A stretch of 64,000 nt of DNA from JBBEAM01 sp942491105 (GTDB lineage: Bacteria > Pseudomonadota > Alphaproteobacteria > Kiloniellales > DSM-21159). The notes under the pieces were generated by a model. It was not told where the DNA came from and did no database searches. It saw only the letters and a list, made by a program, of their open reading frames with translations. The DNA is taken from contig CALNZX010000012.1 of assembly GCA_942491105.1 (NCBI GenBank), forward strand, positions 1-64,000, in the 5' to 3' direction. The translations under genes were made by a program, and so were the position numbers. Below, piece after piece: positions 44,137 through 54,648 of this stretch; position 1 is the first letter of the stretch, and each line of letters opens with the position of its first letter.

Positions 44137-46188
44137 TCATTGTCGAGACCGCAATGGCGGCGCCAATCGTGGCGGTGCCAATCTCGGCGCCGCTGCCTTC
44201 ACGCAGCGCCAGGCGTTCTTGCCGATTGCGGTGCGCGTCTGCCCGCGGGCGCAGACGCAGGTTCCGTTCTTTACCCTGCCATTGACGCAACCGACCGGGA
44301 TCTTCGGCGGCGTGATCACCGCGATCTTGACGCAACGCCATGCGTTCTTGCCGGACGCGGTGCGCTTATGCCCGCTTGGACACACGCACGTGCCGCCTTT
44401 CACGCTCCCGTTCGCGCAAGTGATCTTCGGCGCAGGCGGAACAATGATCGCGGTCTTGACGCAGCGCCACGCATTTGTGCCGGACGCGGTGCGGTCATGC
44501 CCGCTGGGGCAGATGCAGGCGCCGTTCTTCACCTGCCCGCCGGTACATTTAATCGATGGTGGCTCGGGGGCGAGGTCTGCGCGGTCCGGCTTCTTCGGAT
44601 CGGAGTCCGGCTCGAATGCCGGTTCGGGCGCGATGTCGTCGGTCTGCGACACGCCGGCCGTGTTGGCGCAGCTGAACGCGCGCCCCTTGAAGTCGAGCAA
44701 CTCGGTATCGCCGCCGACGAGGCTCTTCAGTCCGCAAGCGACCGTCGCCGTCTTGGTGACGTCGAATTGGATAAGGTCGACGGCGATAGTTTTGCCGGCC
44801 GGCGTCTTCTTCGCCGCCGCGCTTCGCGTCCAGCTATGGTCATTCGAGCAGTCGAGCCGGTAGGGCACGGGCCCTTCCAGATCGGTCTCCACGTTGACCA
44901 GGGCCGATGCCTTGCGCGGGCATTGCGTGCCGCCGGAATCCGTCAAGGTCAGCGTCCCGCCCAGCACCTCCAAGCAGCCGATCTTGAGCGGCACCCAGCC
45001 GGAATTCGCCGACCAGCCCTTGGCGTCGGCCATGAACTGGGCGTCGACCTCACCCAGGGTCAACGTCCGCACCGCTTTCGCCGCATATTTGTCGCCGTCG
45101 CGCTTGGCTGTGAGCTTGCCCTCGCTCACCACGAGACCGCCCTGGTGCTTGATCTCATGGTTCACCCACCCTGGGCGGGTCGTATTGAAGGTCGCCGTCT
45201 CGATCACCTCTTTCGGGCAAGCGTCCGTCTTGGCGACCTCGTAGGTCAGCCACGCGGAGACGACGTTGAACGGCGGGCAATCGATCTCCTCCGTCTCTTC
45301 ATGCGCTTCGGGCATGCCTCTGACGCGCAGCGCGAACGTCTTCGGGCCCGGATCGAGCTTGTATTCGAACTCCGCCTCGGCGCGGTGGAAGGTCTTGCCG
45401 GCGAAGCTGACTTCGCGCGTTTCAACGCTGCGGAATTTCGGATGGCCGTTGCCGACCGACAGACGGAACTTGGCCGTCGTAGGCTCGGCATAGTTCAGGT
45501 AAGCGGTCGCAACGGTCCTCTTCGGGCAGGTGTCCCCAGACTGCTCGATCTGGAGGTCGACGGAGACCGGCTTCGGCGCGGCCTCGACGGTTTCTTCCGG
45601 GGGTTCGCAGACGACCTTCAGCCGCATCAAGCTACTCGTGGTCGCTTCCGCCTCCGAGCCGCCGAAGGCCAGAGCGTGCTGTTTCGATTGGGCCGAAACG
45701 CGCATCCCGAGAACGATGTCGTACGACGCGGTAAACCCGTTGCCTTCATTGGCGCTGTCGTTGCACGCGGCGACGATGCCGTCCTTTTGGGCGCTGTTCA
45801 GAAACTCCGTGTCGGTCTGGACCGGATGGACGCCGGCGACGGATTTGGGCAGGTCTCCCCCCCATAGTTTAACGTCTATGGCCCAAACCATGCTGTCGCC
45901 GCGCCCCAGCCTGCCAAAGTCGGCCAGCACGATATAGCCTCGCTTCATCTTCACGCGGTAGGACGTGGCAAACGTCAGGTCTCCGTCGCGGACTTCAGTC
46001 CACTTGCCATCCTCCCAGTCGACGAAGACTTGCGACGGTGCGTCGTTGGGCAGCGCGGCGTCTTGTTCGGTGGAATAGACCTGCTCGAGATGGACCTCTT
46101 CGAATTTCGGCTTCGCATTAGCGTGCCCGGCCATGCAGACGGCCAGCACCGCCGCGGCCAGCGCGGTCTTTACGAACAATTTTAGCAT
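44137..46188 (-). CDS. Exported protein with three C-terminal Cys-rich repeats
   Basis: The start at 46188 follows GGAGGAG and gives a signal peptide (MLKLFVKTALAAAVLAVCMA, cut near HANA). The 683-residue protein has a large beta-rich middle part with spaced Cys pairs (about 40-560). Three repeats of about 35-45 residues end it, each with the pattern C-x-N/G-G-x-V-K-x-G-x-C-x-C-x-x-G-x-x-R-T-A-x-G-x-N-A-W-R-C-V-K. Each repeat has four Cys. Such repeats are seen at the ends of Rhizobiales surface proteins and may be a sorting or binding module. The last residues repeat RLAPPRLAPP. An AraC-type regulator is divergently encoded. Function unknown. Confidence 0.75.
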   Translation of the reverse strand: MLKLFVKTALAAAVLAVCMAGHANAKPKFEEVHLEQVYSTEQDAALPNDAPSQVFVDWEDGKWTEVRDGDLTFATSYRVKMKRGYIVLADFGRLGRGDSMVWAIDVKLWGGDLPKSVAGVHPVQTDTEFLNSAQKDGIVAACNDSANEGNGFTASYDIVLGMRVSAQSKQHALAFGGSEAEATTSSLMRLKVVCEPPEETVEAAPKPVSVDLQIEQSGDTCPKRTVATAYLNYAEPTTAKFRLSVGNGHPKFRSVETREVSFAGKTFHRAEAEFEYKLDPGPKTFALRVRGMPEAHEETEEIDCPPFNVVSAWLTYEVAKTDACPKEVIETATFNTTRPGWVNHEIKHQGGLVVSEGKLTAKRDGDKYAAKAVRTLTLGEVDAQFMADAKGWSANSGWVPLKIGCLEVLGGTLTLTDSGGTQCPRKASALVNVETDLEGPVPYRLDCSNDHSWTRSAAAKKTPAGKTIAVDLIQFDVTKTATVACGLKSLVGGDTELLDFKGRAFSCANTAGVSQTDDIAPEPAFEPDSDPKKPDRADLAPEPPSIKCTGGQVKNGACICPSGHDRTASGTNAWRCVKTAIIVPPAPKITCANGSVKGGTCVCPSGHKRTASGKNAWRCVKIAVITPPKIPVGCVNGRVKNGTCVCARGQTRTAIGKNAWRCVKAAAPRLAPPRLAPPLRSRQ

Positions 46189-46354
46189 TTGCTCCTCCGA
46201 CGCCCTCGGCAAGCGGAGGCTAGGCGCGCGCGCGGCGCCGGTCTTGGACGCACGCGACAAGGCTTGGCCTGAAGCGAACAAATCGGCTCGACCTCAACCC
46301 GCGTGAAAGGTACCCTCCTTGCTACTGAGAAGCGGCGTCGACGGGAGGATCCCC

Positions 46355-47317
46355 GTGCAAACTCAGGCCAGCGACTTCAGTCCGATCCGGTTTTCGAGCA
46401 ACGACCTGCCAGAGCGGGATCGCGTTCCCGTGTGGCGGGAATTCTTCGGACGCTGGATGTTCCACACGGAGATCGAGCCCGCAGCCGACGCGCCGTTTCA
46501 TGCCGATATCACCGTGCGCAGTGCCCCCGGCCTCTCCGTCACCTCATCGTCTCTGTCACAGGTTCGCCTCACGCGAACCCCCACGCTCGTCGCCGACGGC
46601 AACGACGATCTCGTCCTCTTCGTGATGACGTCTCCCGGTGCGGTCGTCCAATGTGGACGTGAGACGGCTTACAACGCGGGCGAGGCCGTGGTGATGACCG
46701 CGGCGGAAACCAGCACCTGCGTCGCGCGCGGGCCCGCACGCTACCGCTGTCTCCACGTCCAGCCGGGCGTGCTGACAAGGCTGATCCCCGGCCTCGACGA
46801 TGTGCTGGTGCGGCGGATCGTGCCGCCGACCGAGGCCCTGCAGTATCTATTGAGCTACATTCGCTTCCTCGAGGAGCAACAGGCTTGCGCCGATCCCGAA
46901 CTCGCGCGGGCCACGGCGCTGCACATGCGCGATCTCTTGGCTCTGGCACTCGGCGCCTCGCGCGATGCCGTCTTTATCGCCGAAGGCCGCGGTTTGCGCG
47001 CAGCCCGCCTACAGGCGATGAGGCGCTGTATCGCCGACAATCTGAGCGACGGGAATTTGACGGTGAGCGCCGTGGCCGCGCGCCATCGCGTGACGCCACG
47101 CTACGTGCAGCGCCTGTTTGAAAGCGAGGGGACGACGTTCTCGGAGTTTGTCCTTGAGCTGCGCCTTACGCGCGTGCATCGCATGCTCGCCGATCCGCGT
47201 TACGCGGGCTGGACCGTCAGCGCCATCGCCCTGGAGGCAGGGTTCGGCGACGTGTCCTACTTCAACCGGCGCTTCCGCCGCCGCTTCGGGGCATCGCCCA
47301 CGCAATTTCGGGCTTGA
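46355..47317 (+). CDS. AraC-family transcriptional regulator
   Basis: I place the start at GTG 46355 after GGGAGG. The 320-residue protein has an N-terminal AraC-binding-like domain (about 10-190: PERDRVPVWREFFGRWMFHT, GNDDLVLFVMTSPGAVVQCG, YNAGEAVVMTAAETSTCVAR) and a C-terminal double helix-turn-helix. The latter includes CIADNLSDGNLTVSAVAARH, VTPRYVQRLFESEGTTFSEF and IALEAGFGDVSYFNRRFRRR, the usual AraC signature. It is the class often called transcriptional regulator FeaR-like. It lies between the Cys-repeat and DUF2950 genes and may control either; the effector is unknown. Confidence 0.9.
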   Translation: MQTQASDFSPIRFSSNDLPERDRVPVWREFFGRWMFHTEIEPAADAPFHADITVRSAPGLSVTSSSLSQVRLTRTPTLVADGNDDLVLFVMTSPGAVVQCGRETAYNAGEAVVMTAAETSTCVARGPARYRCLHVQPGVLTRLIPGLDDVLVRRIVPPTEALQYLLSYIRFLEEQQACADPELARATALHMRDLLALALGASRDAVFIAEGRGLRAARLQAMRRCIADNLSDGNLTVSAVAARHRVTPRYVQRLFESEGTTFSEFVLELRLTRVHRMLADPRYAGWTVSAIALEAGFGDVSYFNRRFRRRFGASPTQFRA

Positions 47318-47326
47318 GCGCGAAGA

Positions 47327-48256
47327 CTACTGGGTCTCGGCCTTGGCCCAGGTCTCATCCGGCGCGAAGGCCTCGATCTCGCCCGCGAGGGCCGCGGTGT
47401 CGGGCCCGAGGTCCTTCTGGAGCACGACGCCGTCATGGTTGACCATGAAGGTCATGATGCCGGAATTGCCATACTCGGCCGGATAGGCGAGGAGGCCGAA
47501 CCCGCCGATCATCCGCCCGTCCACCACATAGTCGAAGGCGCCGCCCTCGGCGCCGCCGCCTTGGCCTTTCAAGATCCGATAATAGTAGCCGTGATAGGGG
47601 GCGGGCGTGCCGCCGCCGGGGGCGTAGCCTTCCTCCGAGGCCTCGGCGAACAGCGCCCCGAGCGGGCTCTGCGTGTCGCCTTCCGCGCTCGGCCAATAGA
47701 GACCGTCCTTGGCGCCGGGGCTGCTCACGATGCGCTGCGCGTAAGCCGGAGGACGGCGCCCGTCCACGTCGAGCGCGGCGTACTCGTTCTGCGCGGCGAC
47801 ATAGGCCAGGCTCGCCTGAATGGCCGACAGCTCGTTGCGCCCGATGCGCCTCAGGAGAATTTCCTCGTGACCCGCCCCGGTATCGAACTCCCATTTGCCG
47901 TCCCGTGCGACGATCGGAATCGGGAAGGGCCAATCTTCCGCACCGAGAACGAGAATGGTCGTGTCCTTCCCTTCCGGCTCGAGAACATGCTTCTCGTCGT
48001 AGGCCGTGACGAAGCTGTCGCGCGCGTTCGTGTCGGCGACGGGATCGCCGGAGCTGATCACCTCCTCGCCCTCGGGCCCGAGGATGTCGAGCAGCTTTGC
48101 CTTGTCGCCCTCCTTCGCCGCGCCGATCAGGGCCGTGACCGCGGCCTCGGGCGTCTCGAACGCCTCCTGGGCGAAAGCGGGCGCGCACACGAGCAGCAGC
48201 GCGGCCGTTGCGAGACACCGGCCTAACATTGGCACCAGCCGCAATCTCTGAACCAT
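47327..48256 (-). CDS. DUF2950 exported protein
   Basis: The start is ATG 48256 (GTG 48259 just before it) and a signal peptide follows (LATAALLLVCAPAFAQEAF). The roughly 309-residue body reads FETPEAAVTALIGAAKEGDK, GPEGEEVISSGDPVADTNAR, ARDGKWEFDTGAGHEEILLR, YYYRILKGQGGGAEGGAFDY and IMTFMVNHDGVVLQKDLGPD, the conserved DUF2950 pattern. The family usually neighbours DUF3300, as here, with the DUF3300 gene 32 bp upstream on the same strand. Function is unknown; both are predicted to be periplasmic or surface proteins. Confidence 0.9.
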   Translation of the reverse strand: MVQRLRLVPMLGRCLATAALLLVCAPAFAQEAFETPEAAVTALIGAAKEGDKAKLLDILGPEGEEVISSGDPVADTNARDSFVTAYDEKHVLEPEGKDTTILVLGAEDWPFPIPIVARDGKWEFDTGAGHEEILLRRIGRNELSAIQASLAYVAAQNEYAALDVDGRRPPAYAQRIVSSPGAKDGLYWPSAEGDTQSPLGALFAEASEEGYAPGGGTPAPYHGYYYRILKGQGGGAEGGAFDYVVDGRMIGGFGLLAYPAEYGNSGIMTFMVNHDGVVLQKDLGPDTAALAGEIEAFAPDETWAKAETQ

Positions 48257-48288
48257 CACTCGTCCTCTAAAGCTCCGCGCACGAAAAC

Positions 48289-49842
48289 CTAGCGCCGGCG
48301 TCCGCCGCCGCCGCCTCTATGTCCGCCACCGCCGCCCCTGTGTGCGCCGCCGCCTCTGGAGGACAGTTGCTTGGCGCTGCGATTGCCGACGCTCGACCTG
48401 CCGCGATTCGAGAAGTCCTTGGCCTTGCCGCCGTCGCGCTTGTCGAAGGCGTTGCCCGACGGGCGCTTGGCTTGCGGCTTCTTGATGTCGGGCTTCTTGA
48501 TCTCCGGTCTCTTGATGTCCGGCTTCTTGGCGGCCAGGTTGGGCTTCTTGTCGGCGAGATTGGGCTTCTTGGCGATGTCGGGTTTCTTGATGTCGGGCTT
48601 TCTATCCGCGAGCGCCCCGCCGCCGGGCTTCTTGTCACCAAGACCCGGCTTATCCTTGAGCGCGCCCTCCAACTGGCCGGCCGTCGGGCGTTTGCCGCCG
48701 AGATCGGGCTTCTTGTCTCCGAGCGCCCCGCCGCCGGGCCGTTTGTCGCCGAGGCCTGCTTCCAGATCCCCGACGGTCGGCCGCTTGCCTCCCGGTCTGT
48801 CGAGACCGTCGCCGCGGCCGCGGAAATCTTTCGTCTTGTCGGCGAGATCGCCCTTGGAGAAGTCGCTCTTGGAGAATTTATTGCGGACGTCCGCGTTGTC
48901 GTAGTTCACGCCGCGGCGGTGATAGGAATTGTGCTGCCAGTTGTTGACGTTGACGTTCTTGTTATTGATGTTGACGTTGCGATCGACGTTGACGTGGATG
49001 TTGTCGCCGCGCCAATCGAAGCCGTCTCCCCAGATGGCATTGCCGATGGCGTAGCCCGCGCCCCACGCAAGACCCGTCGCCAGCGCGCCGCCGACGATGT
49101 AGCCGGGCCGCGGCGCGAAGTAGTAAGGCGGATAGTCCGGATACGGCCAGCTGCCATAGACCACGGACGGCTCGTAGTACGGAACGTAGACGGTCTCGGG
49201 CGAGGCCGGCTCGATGACGATGACCTGTTGCGGCGGCGGTTGTGCGCTCGCCGGGGCATCGGAACTGGCCGGCGGCTGAGTGACGTTCACCGCCTGCGTG
49301 ACCGTCACCGTCTGCTGGTCGTTGGACTCGAGCTTGCCGTTCTCATGCGCAAGCGTGCGCAAGCGCTGCACGGCGCTCATCACGTCCGCTTGTTGCGCAA
49401 GCACGGCGTCGCCGAGTTGCGAGGTCCAATCGAGATCCTTGTTCATCATCTCGAGGACGTCGGGGACTTCGACCAGCGCCTTGATGCTGTCGTCCCAATC
49501 TTCCTTGGCCAACGCCTCGTCGAGCGCGTCGCCCTTCAGCTCTTTGTTCTTCTCCAGCCAGCGTTCCGCCTGCACCACTTCGAGCGGATAGGTGGAGGCG
49601 ATGAGGACTTGAGCGAGCAGCGGGTCCGCATAAAGCGCAATGGGGGCGACGAGCTGGTCAAGCTGCGCTTCGTCGAGAAGCGCCTGCCCGGATTGTTGAT
49701 CCGGTTGCGCGGCCTGATCCCGCGCGGCTTGTTCGGAAGGCGCTTGCGCATCCTCCGACCCTGCAGGGGCCTCCTGCGCCAGGGACGAACCCAGCATTGC
49801 CAGCAAAAGGGCAATGCCCGTAAAAGCTGCAAGACCGCGCAT
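48289..49842 (-). CDS. DUF3300 exported protein with Lys/Pro repeat tail
   Basis: Starting at ATG 49842 there is a signal peptide (MRGLAAFTGIALLLAMLGSS). The DUF3300 core (about 55-230) has LDQLVAPIALYADPLLAQVL, IASTYPLEVVQAERWLEKNK and WDDSIKALVEVPDVLEMMNK. A Gly/Tyr-rich linker (YVPYYEPSVVYGSWPYPDYP), an Asn/Val-rich stretch (INNKNVNVNNWQHNS) and a long tail of KKPDIKKPDI-, DKKPGGGAL- and GGGGHRGGGG-type repeats follow. The basic tail suggests contact with nucleic acid or acidic surface polymers. Total length is about 517 residues. It forms an operon with DUF2950. Confidence 0.9.
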   Translation of the reverse strand: MRGLAAFTGIALLLAMLGSSLAQEAPAGSEDAQAPSEQAARDQAAQPDQQSGQALLDEAQLDQLVAPIALYADPLLAQVLIASTYPLEVVQAERWLEKNKELKGDALDEALAKEDWDDSIKALVEVPDVLEMMNKDLDWTSQLGDAVLAQQADVMSAVQRLRTLAHENGKLESNDQQTVTVTQAVNVTQPPASSDAPASAQPPPQQVIVIEPASPETVYVPYYEPSVVYGSWPYPDYPPYYFAPRPGYIVGGALATGLAWGAGYAIGNAIWGDGFDWRGDNIHVNVDRNVNINNKNVNVNNWQHNSYHRRGVNYDNADVRNKFSKSDFSKGDLADKTKDFRGRGDGLDRPGGKRPTVGDLEAGLGDKRPGGGALGDKKPDLGGKRPTAGQLEGALKDKPGLGDKKPGGGALADRKPDIKKPDIAKKPNLADKKPNLAAKKPDIKRPEIKKPDIKKPQAKRPSGNAFDKRDGGKAKDFSNRGRSSVGNRSAKQLSSRGGGAHRGGGGGHRGGGGGRRR

Positions 49843-49974
49843 TTCGCTTCTTTTACACCCGCCGCGTTGGAGGAAGACTAGCCGCCTCCCATGGCTTCGT
49901 CCATCGGACTCGGCGCCGGCCGGCGCCAAGCACGGCAAGTCGCTTGAGGACGTGCTCTCCCGCTAGCCGCTATC

Positions 49975-51009
49975 CTAGCGCCGCCCCAGCAGCAGCTTGC
50001 GGATCATATCCGGGCCGACCGCGCGCTCGAACTCCTTGAACGCGAAATACGGCATCAGCGCCACGCAGAAGATAAACCACAGCGCCATGGTGCCGAAGAC
50101 GCTGCCGCCGAGCGCCGGCATGCTGGCCAGGAAGCCGTGCCCGCCGATCAGGCCGAACAGCATCATCTCGAGGACGTAGGCGACCAACAAAAGCGTGGTG
50201 AAAGCCACTGTCTTGTAGACGATGGGATAGACGAGCGGTTTCTCTTTCAGCCGTTCGGCGAAGCGGAAATGCTCGGCCACGATCATGATCTTGCCCAAGC
50301 CTATCGCGTTGAGCGTGGCGAGCCCATAAAAGGCGAAGCCCACATTGTGCTCCGACAGCACGATCCACTCGTGCAGGAGGAGGACCGTGAACACCACCCA
50401 AAGATAGACAAAGGCGCCGGCGAACTTTTTGAGCTCCGCCATCGCCCGCTCCTTGAAGGTCAGCTTGGGCGGGGCCGTCTCGCCCTTGAGCGCCTGGACG
50501 AGCGCATGAACGTCTCCGCGTTCGGGCTCGATGGCTTCTGGCTCGATGACTTCTGGCTCGATGGTGTCGGGCGCGATGCTTTCTGGCGCGATGATCTCGG
50601 GTTCAAATCCTGAGGGCGCCTCGGCCTCGGAAGACACGAAATCGAACATTGCGTCAGCCGGCTGGCCGTCGATCCCGGTAGGCGCGGGGCTCTCGGCGTC
50701 AACCGCGGGCGCCAGAAAGACAGGGGACTCGTCTTCGGTCTCGCCGCTCTCGGCTTGGCTCTCAGCGGCGGCGGGGGCCGGCTCGGCAACGCCCGCGCTC
50801 TTGTCCTTGAGGCCGAACACGGCGCCGGCGGGCTTCCAGGTATCGAGCCCCGCGGTCCAAAGGAGATCGCCGGGCCGGAAATTGCCGCCTTCGGCAAACA
50901 AGGAAAGTTCGCGATCTGTCAGGGGGCCGATCTGCTCGCCGTCGCGGCTCAGATACCAGCTCGGGCCGACGCGTTCCGCATCGTGCTCGTTGACGGCCGA
51001 TTCCTGCAT
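49975..51009 (-). CDS. GYF_2-domain membrane protein
   Basis: The 344-residue protein starts with a GYF_2 (DUF4339) domain at about 15-70 (SWYLSRDGEQIGPLTDRELS, GGNFRPGDLLWTAGLDTWKP). An acidic linker contains short repeats (IIAPESIAPDTIEPEVIEPE, about 140-165). The last 150 residues carry four predicted membrane segments (FAGAFVYLWVVFTVLLLHEW, YGLATLNAIGLGKIMIVAE, VAFTTLLLVAYVLEMMLFGL, FGTMALWFIFCVALMPYFAF). GYF_2 domains bind proline-rich peptides in the cytoplasm. The function of this architecture is unknown to me. It is transcribed leftward, upstream of DUF3300, with a 132-bp gap. Confidence 0.8.
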   Translation of the reverse strand: MQESAVNEHDAERVGPSWYLSRDGEQIGPLTDRELSLFAEGGNFRPGDLLWTAGLDTWKPAGAVFGLKDKSAGVAEPAPAAAESQAESGETEDESPVFLAPAVDAESPAPTGIDGQPADAMFDFVSSEAEAPSGFEPEIIAPESIAPDTIEPEVIEPEAIEPERGDVHALVQALKGETAPPKLTFKERAMAELKKFAGAFVYLWVVFTVLLLHEWIVLSEHNVGFAFYGLATLNAIGLGKIMIVAEHFRFAERLKEKPLVYPIVYKTVAFTTLLLVAYVLEMMLFGLIGGHGFLASMPALGGSVFGTMALWFIFCVALMPYFAFKEFERAVGPDMIRKLLLGRR

Positions 51010-51094
51010 GAACTCCCCCTACGCGCTCCCCCAAGCCGGGGCGTGCTTTAGCATCCTTGCGGAGGAACCGTCGAGAGGGAAAGGCCCTCGCCTG

Positions 51095-51202
51095 CTACCA
51101 GTTGACGCGCATGCCGGCTCTATATTGGCGCTACCGGCCTTTGGCCTACTTGAGCGCATGTCGGCCTTCGCGCGTCACCAATTGACGCGCATGCCGGCTT
51201 TG
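51095..51202 (-). repeat. Duplicated 3' end of the autotransporter gene
   Basis: The sequence encoding the autotransporter C-terminus (AGMRVNW, at 51175-51202) has a near copy 80 bp further downstream at 51095-51123 (shared core TTGACGCGCATGCCGGCT). The extra copy is not attached to a barrel gene. It may be the trace of a deleted second autotransporter or of a tandem duplication. Confidence 0.55.
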
Positions 51203-54200
51203 CCGCCAACGCCGGTCAAGTCGTCGCCGAAAGTGACGTCGAGTTTGGCGAACACGGCGGTGGTCTGGGAGAAGTTGAAGACATTCACGCCCGCCGACAC
51301 CTCGCCCCACACGTCGTCGAGCTGGTCCTCGAAGCGGAAGGTGCGGCCCGTGGAGACGAGCGTCGCGGAATTGTCGTCCGTCAGATTGCCCCACAGGCTT
51401 CCCGTGACGAAGGGCTCCATCAGCGTACCCTCCCAGGCCGCCATGGTGGTGCCGGCGCGCAAGCCGAGCCGCCCGCGGACATTGGCATCGTCGTCGAAGC
51501 TGACCGTGTTGCCGCCGAGCGAGAAGCCGTCGATATCGGCCCAGGTCACCTCGAGGGTCGCGAGCGGCTCGAGGAAGGGACCGCCGCCAAACGAGCCGAA
51601 GCGGTAGCCGGTATCGGTGCGGAGCCCCACCGTGTTGGCGTCGAGCGCGTTCGGGAAGCCGAGCGTGCTGGTCTCCAGCGAATAGAGATGGACATTGGCC
51701 AGCGTGTCCACGAACAGCCCGCCATTGAGATAGGTGGCGTAGACGCCGACCTGCCCGCCGTCGAAATTGAAGTTGCGCGCCAGCGCGTCGTAATCGAGAT
51801 CGCCGTGCACCAACCCGCCCAAGAGTCCGAACACCAGCGCATCCCCCTGGGTCAGCGCATCGCGCTTGCCCATGTCGACGCCGACCTGGAAGTCGAGGGT
51901 CTGCAGCTCCCGGTCCATGTCGAACGTGTAGTCGCGGCCGTAAGCGGTGGTGCGCTCGGTGCCGTCGCGGTCGAGCCAGGAGCCCGAGCCCCGCGCCCAC
52001 ACAGCCGGCGTCAGCGCGTAAGGTTCAGCCGCGCTCAAAGACTTGCCGCCGGGATCGTAAGCGGTCGGCGCAGGCCCGCCCGCGAGCAGCACGCGCAAAT
52101 CCGCGGTGCGGTCGAACCAGGTCGAGGCGCTCTGATGCCAGATGTCTTGGGCTGCCGTGACGAGCTGCGGCAGAAGATAGGCGCCGCCGCCCGGGAAGCT
52201 GCGCAGATTCCAGAAGCCGGAACCCGTCGGCGTGAAGAACAGATCGTAATTGAAGAAGCCGGTGTCGATGGACTCGTCCAGCTTGAAGGCGTCCGGGTTG
52301 GGCGTCGCCCCGGTCACGGTCACCACGCGCATGCCGGACGGGTTGAACACCCCGGGCCCGTAATTGGTGTTGACGACCGAAACCCTCGTCACGCCCGAGA
52401 CGTCGCCTTCGATGGTGAAGGTGTCGGACCGCGAGTTGCTTGGGCCCCCGAGGAAGGCGTCCACCGCCAGCCGCGAATTGCCGGAGGCGACGAAGTCGAG
52501 ATCCGTGCCGCCCGGCGTGTTGGAGATCGTGAAGCTGTCGCCCGGTCTGTTGTCGACCAAAGAGATGAGGCCAGAGTTCTCGAAGCGCTCCAGGTTAACG
52601 AAGCGCGTCGTCTCCGCGCGCGTGATGTCGTCCGCCGCGTGCACCGTGCCGCCCGCCTCGTTGCGGAACAAATCGTTGCCGCCCGTGCCCGTTGGCATCG
52701 AAATCGGTGGTCAGCCGCGCCTCGAACATGCCGCCAGCCTGGTTGATGAAACTGTCGTCCGCGTCGAGCAGCACGAAGCCAGTGATCGTGCCGGTGTTGA
52801 ACATGTCGACGGGGCATAATAGCCAACGACGGCACGATTGGACGACGCGCCGATATCGCCGGAATTGACGATCGTCGTGCTGCTGTAGGTGTTGTCGACA
52901 AAGATGCCGGCCGACCCGCCGAAGATCGAGCCGCCGGCATTGTTGATGAGGATCGGGCTGCTCGGGCCAAAGGAGACCACCGAAACGCCGACAGAGCTGG
53001 GACCGGCCGCTTTGATCGCCGCGGTGTTGGTAATCGTCACGGAGTTGTTGGCGCCGAAGGTAACCACATCGATGCCGTAAGCGGAGAAGCCGCAAGGACA
53101 GAACTCTTGCGAGGTGACGGTGATGTCGCCGTGATTCGCGATCTTGACGGGACTGTTCGCGTAAACCGTCCGGGCCGTAATGCCGATAGCGTCATATTGC
53201 GCGGCGACGTCGATGCTTGCGCGATTCTCGACGCTCACAGGACTGTTCGTCCCGAAGGAGCCGGCGGAGATGCCCTGGGCGAAATAGCCGGTCACCTTTA
53301 GCGGCCCGCTATTCGCCACGCTGACAGAACTGTTCGTCCCGAAAGAAACGGCGGAGATGCCCTCGGCGAAATCGCCGGTCACCTTTAGCGGTCCGCTATT
53401 TGCTACGCTCACGGGACTGTTCGTCCCGCCGGAGACGGCGGAGATGCCAGAACCCGAATATTGACCGGCGACCGCGATCGAGCCGCTATTTAGGATGCGA
53501 ATGGGGCTGTCGTCATAGTGGGTGTAGGCGTAGATGCCGTAAGCGCGGCCGATGTTCGTGGTCACGGCCACGTCGCCGTTGTTTTCGATTTTGATCGCGC
53601 CGCTATCGGCGTCCGCCTTGGCGAACACTCCAAAGCCATCGGAGGCGGCGGTGACGTCGACTTTAGCGACGTTGGTGATATCGATGGGGCTGTCGTCGCT
53701 GACCGTGTAGGCGTGGAGGCCATAACCGTTGTTGCCGGCACGGACTGTGACGGTGCCGCTGTTCCGTATGATGACGGGGCTTTCGTCGAGCTCGCTATAT
53801 CCCGAGATGCCGAAGGCGCTATTGTCGGACGTCGCGGATATCTTGGCGCGGTTGTCGATTGAGATGGCATTTCCGGTCGCGGCGCTCTCACCGCGGATGC
53901 CGGTCGCCCTATTCGCGCCATTCACCGCGATCGCGCCGCTGTTCAGTATGGTGACGCCGCCGTAATTGCCCTCGTTCGACCCGTAAATCCCGGTGGCGCT
54001 CTCGGTGGGGCTGGTGACGGTGATGGCGCCGCTATTGGTGATGTTGATCGGGCTGTAGCCGCCAAACTCTCTGGCGTAGATCCCGTAATTGCGGAAGCTG
54101 CTGCCGGGGGCCGTGACGCTGATGTCGCCGCTGTTCACGATGGTGATGGCGCTGTCGTAGTCGTTGACGAAGGCGCTGATGCCGCGGGTGCCAGCGAAGA

Positions 54201-54648
54201 TATCGCCGCGATTGGTGATGTGGATGGTGCTGTTCTCGCCGTCGGTCTCGGTGCGTATGCCGATGTCCGAGGCGGTCAGCGTGCCGATGGTATCGAGCTT
54301 GATATATTCGTCGTCGGCATCGGTCTCGAGCTCGATGGCGCTGCCGGTGCCGGCGCCGGTATCCCCGTCGCGATCTTCGGTGTTGACGCAATCGATGGCG
54401 TCGCCGGGATTGATCAGGATGATCGGATCGGGTCCCGTCCCCACGAAAGCGCCGCAAGTCTCCACGGCGCTGGCCGGCATAGGCGCCACGAGACAGCCGA
54501 GGAGGAGCGTGGTGGCGAGCGCGGTGCCGGTCAGCAGGGCCGCGCGGCGATGGCTTTGCGGCCGAGACGCGATCGCGGGAAGCGGTCCAGTGAAAGACCT
54601 CGAGACGCACGCATGCGGACGCTGTCGACGATGACGCTTCTGGCTCAC
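51175..54648 (-). CDS. Autotransporter (type V secretion), two apparent frameshifts
   Basis: The start is GTG 54648, giving a long extended signal region (MSQKRHRRQRPHACVSRSFT, later TALATTLLLGCLVAPMPASA). The passenger has many imperfect repeats of the type VTILNSGAIAVNG, PVKIANHGDITVTS, SVSVANSGPLKVTG, which predict a beta-helix. A conserved linker and a C-terminal beta-domain of about 290 residues follow (YALTPAVWARGSGSWLDRDG, GLLGGLVHGDLDYDALARNF), ending in GKAGMRVNW. The passenger frame and barrel frame are joined only through indels near 52810-52820 and 52690-52700. Corrected length is about 1155 residues. Two nearly identical passenger units (GPLKVTGDFAEGISA, GPLKVTGYFAQGISA) show recent repeat expansion. 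Confidence 0.85.
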
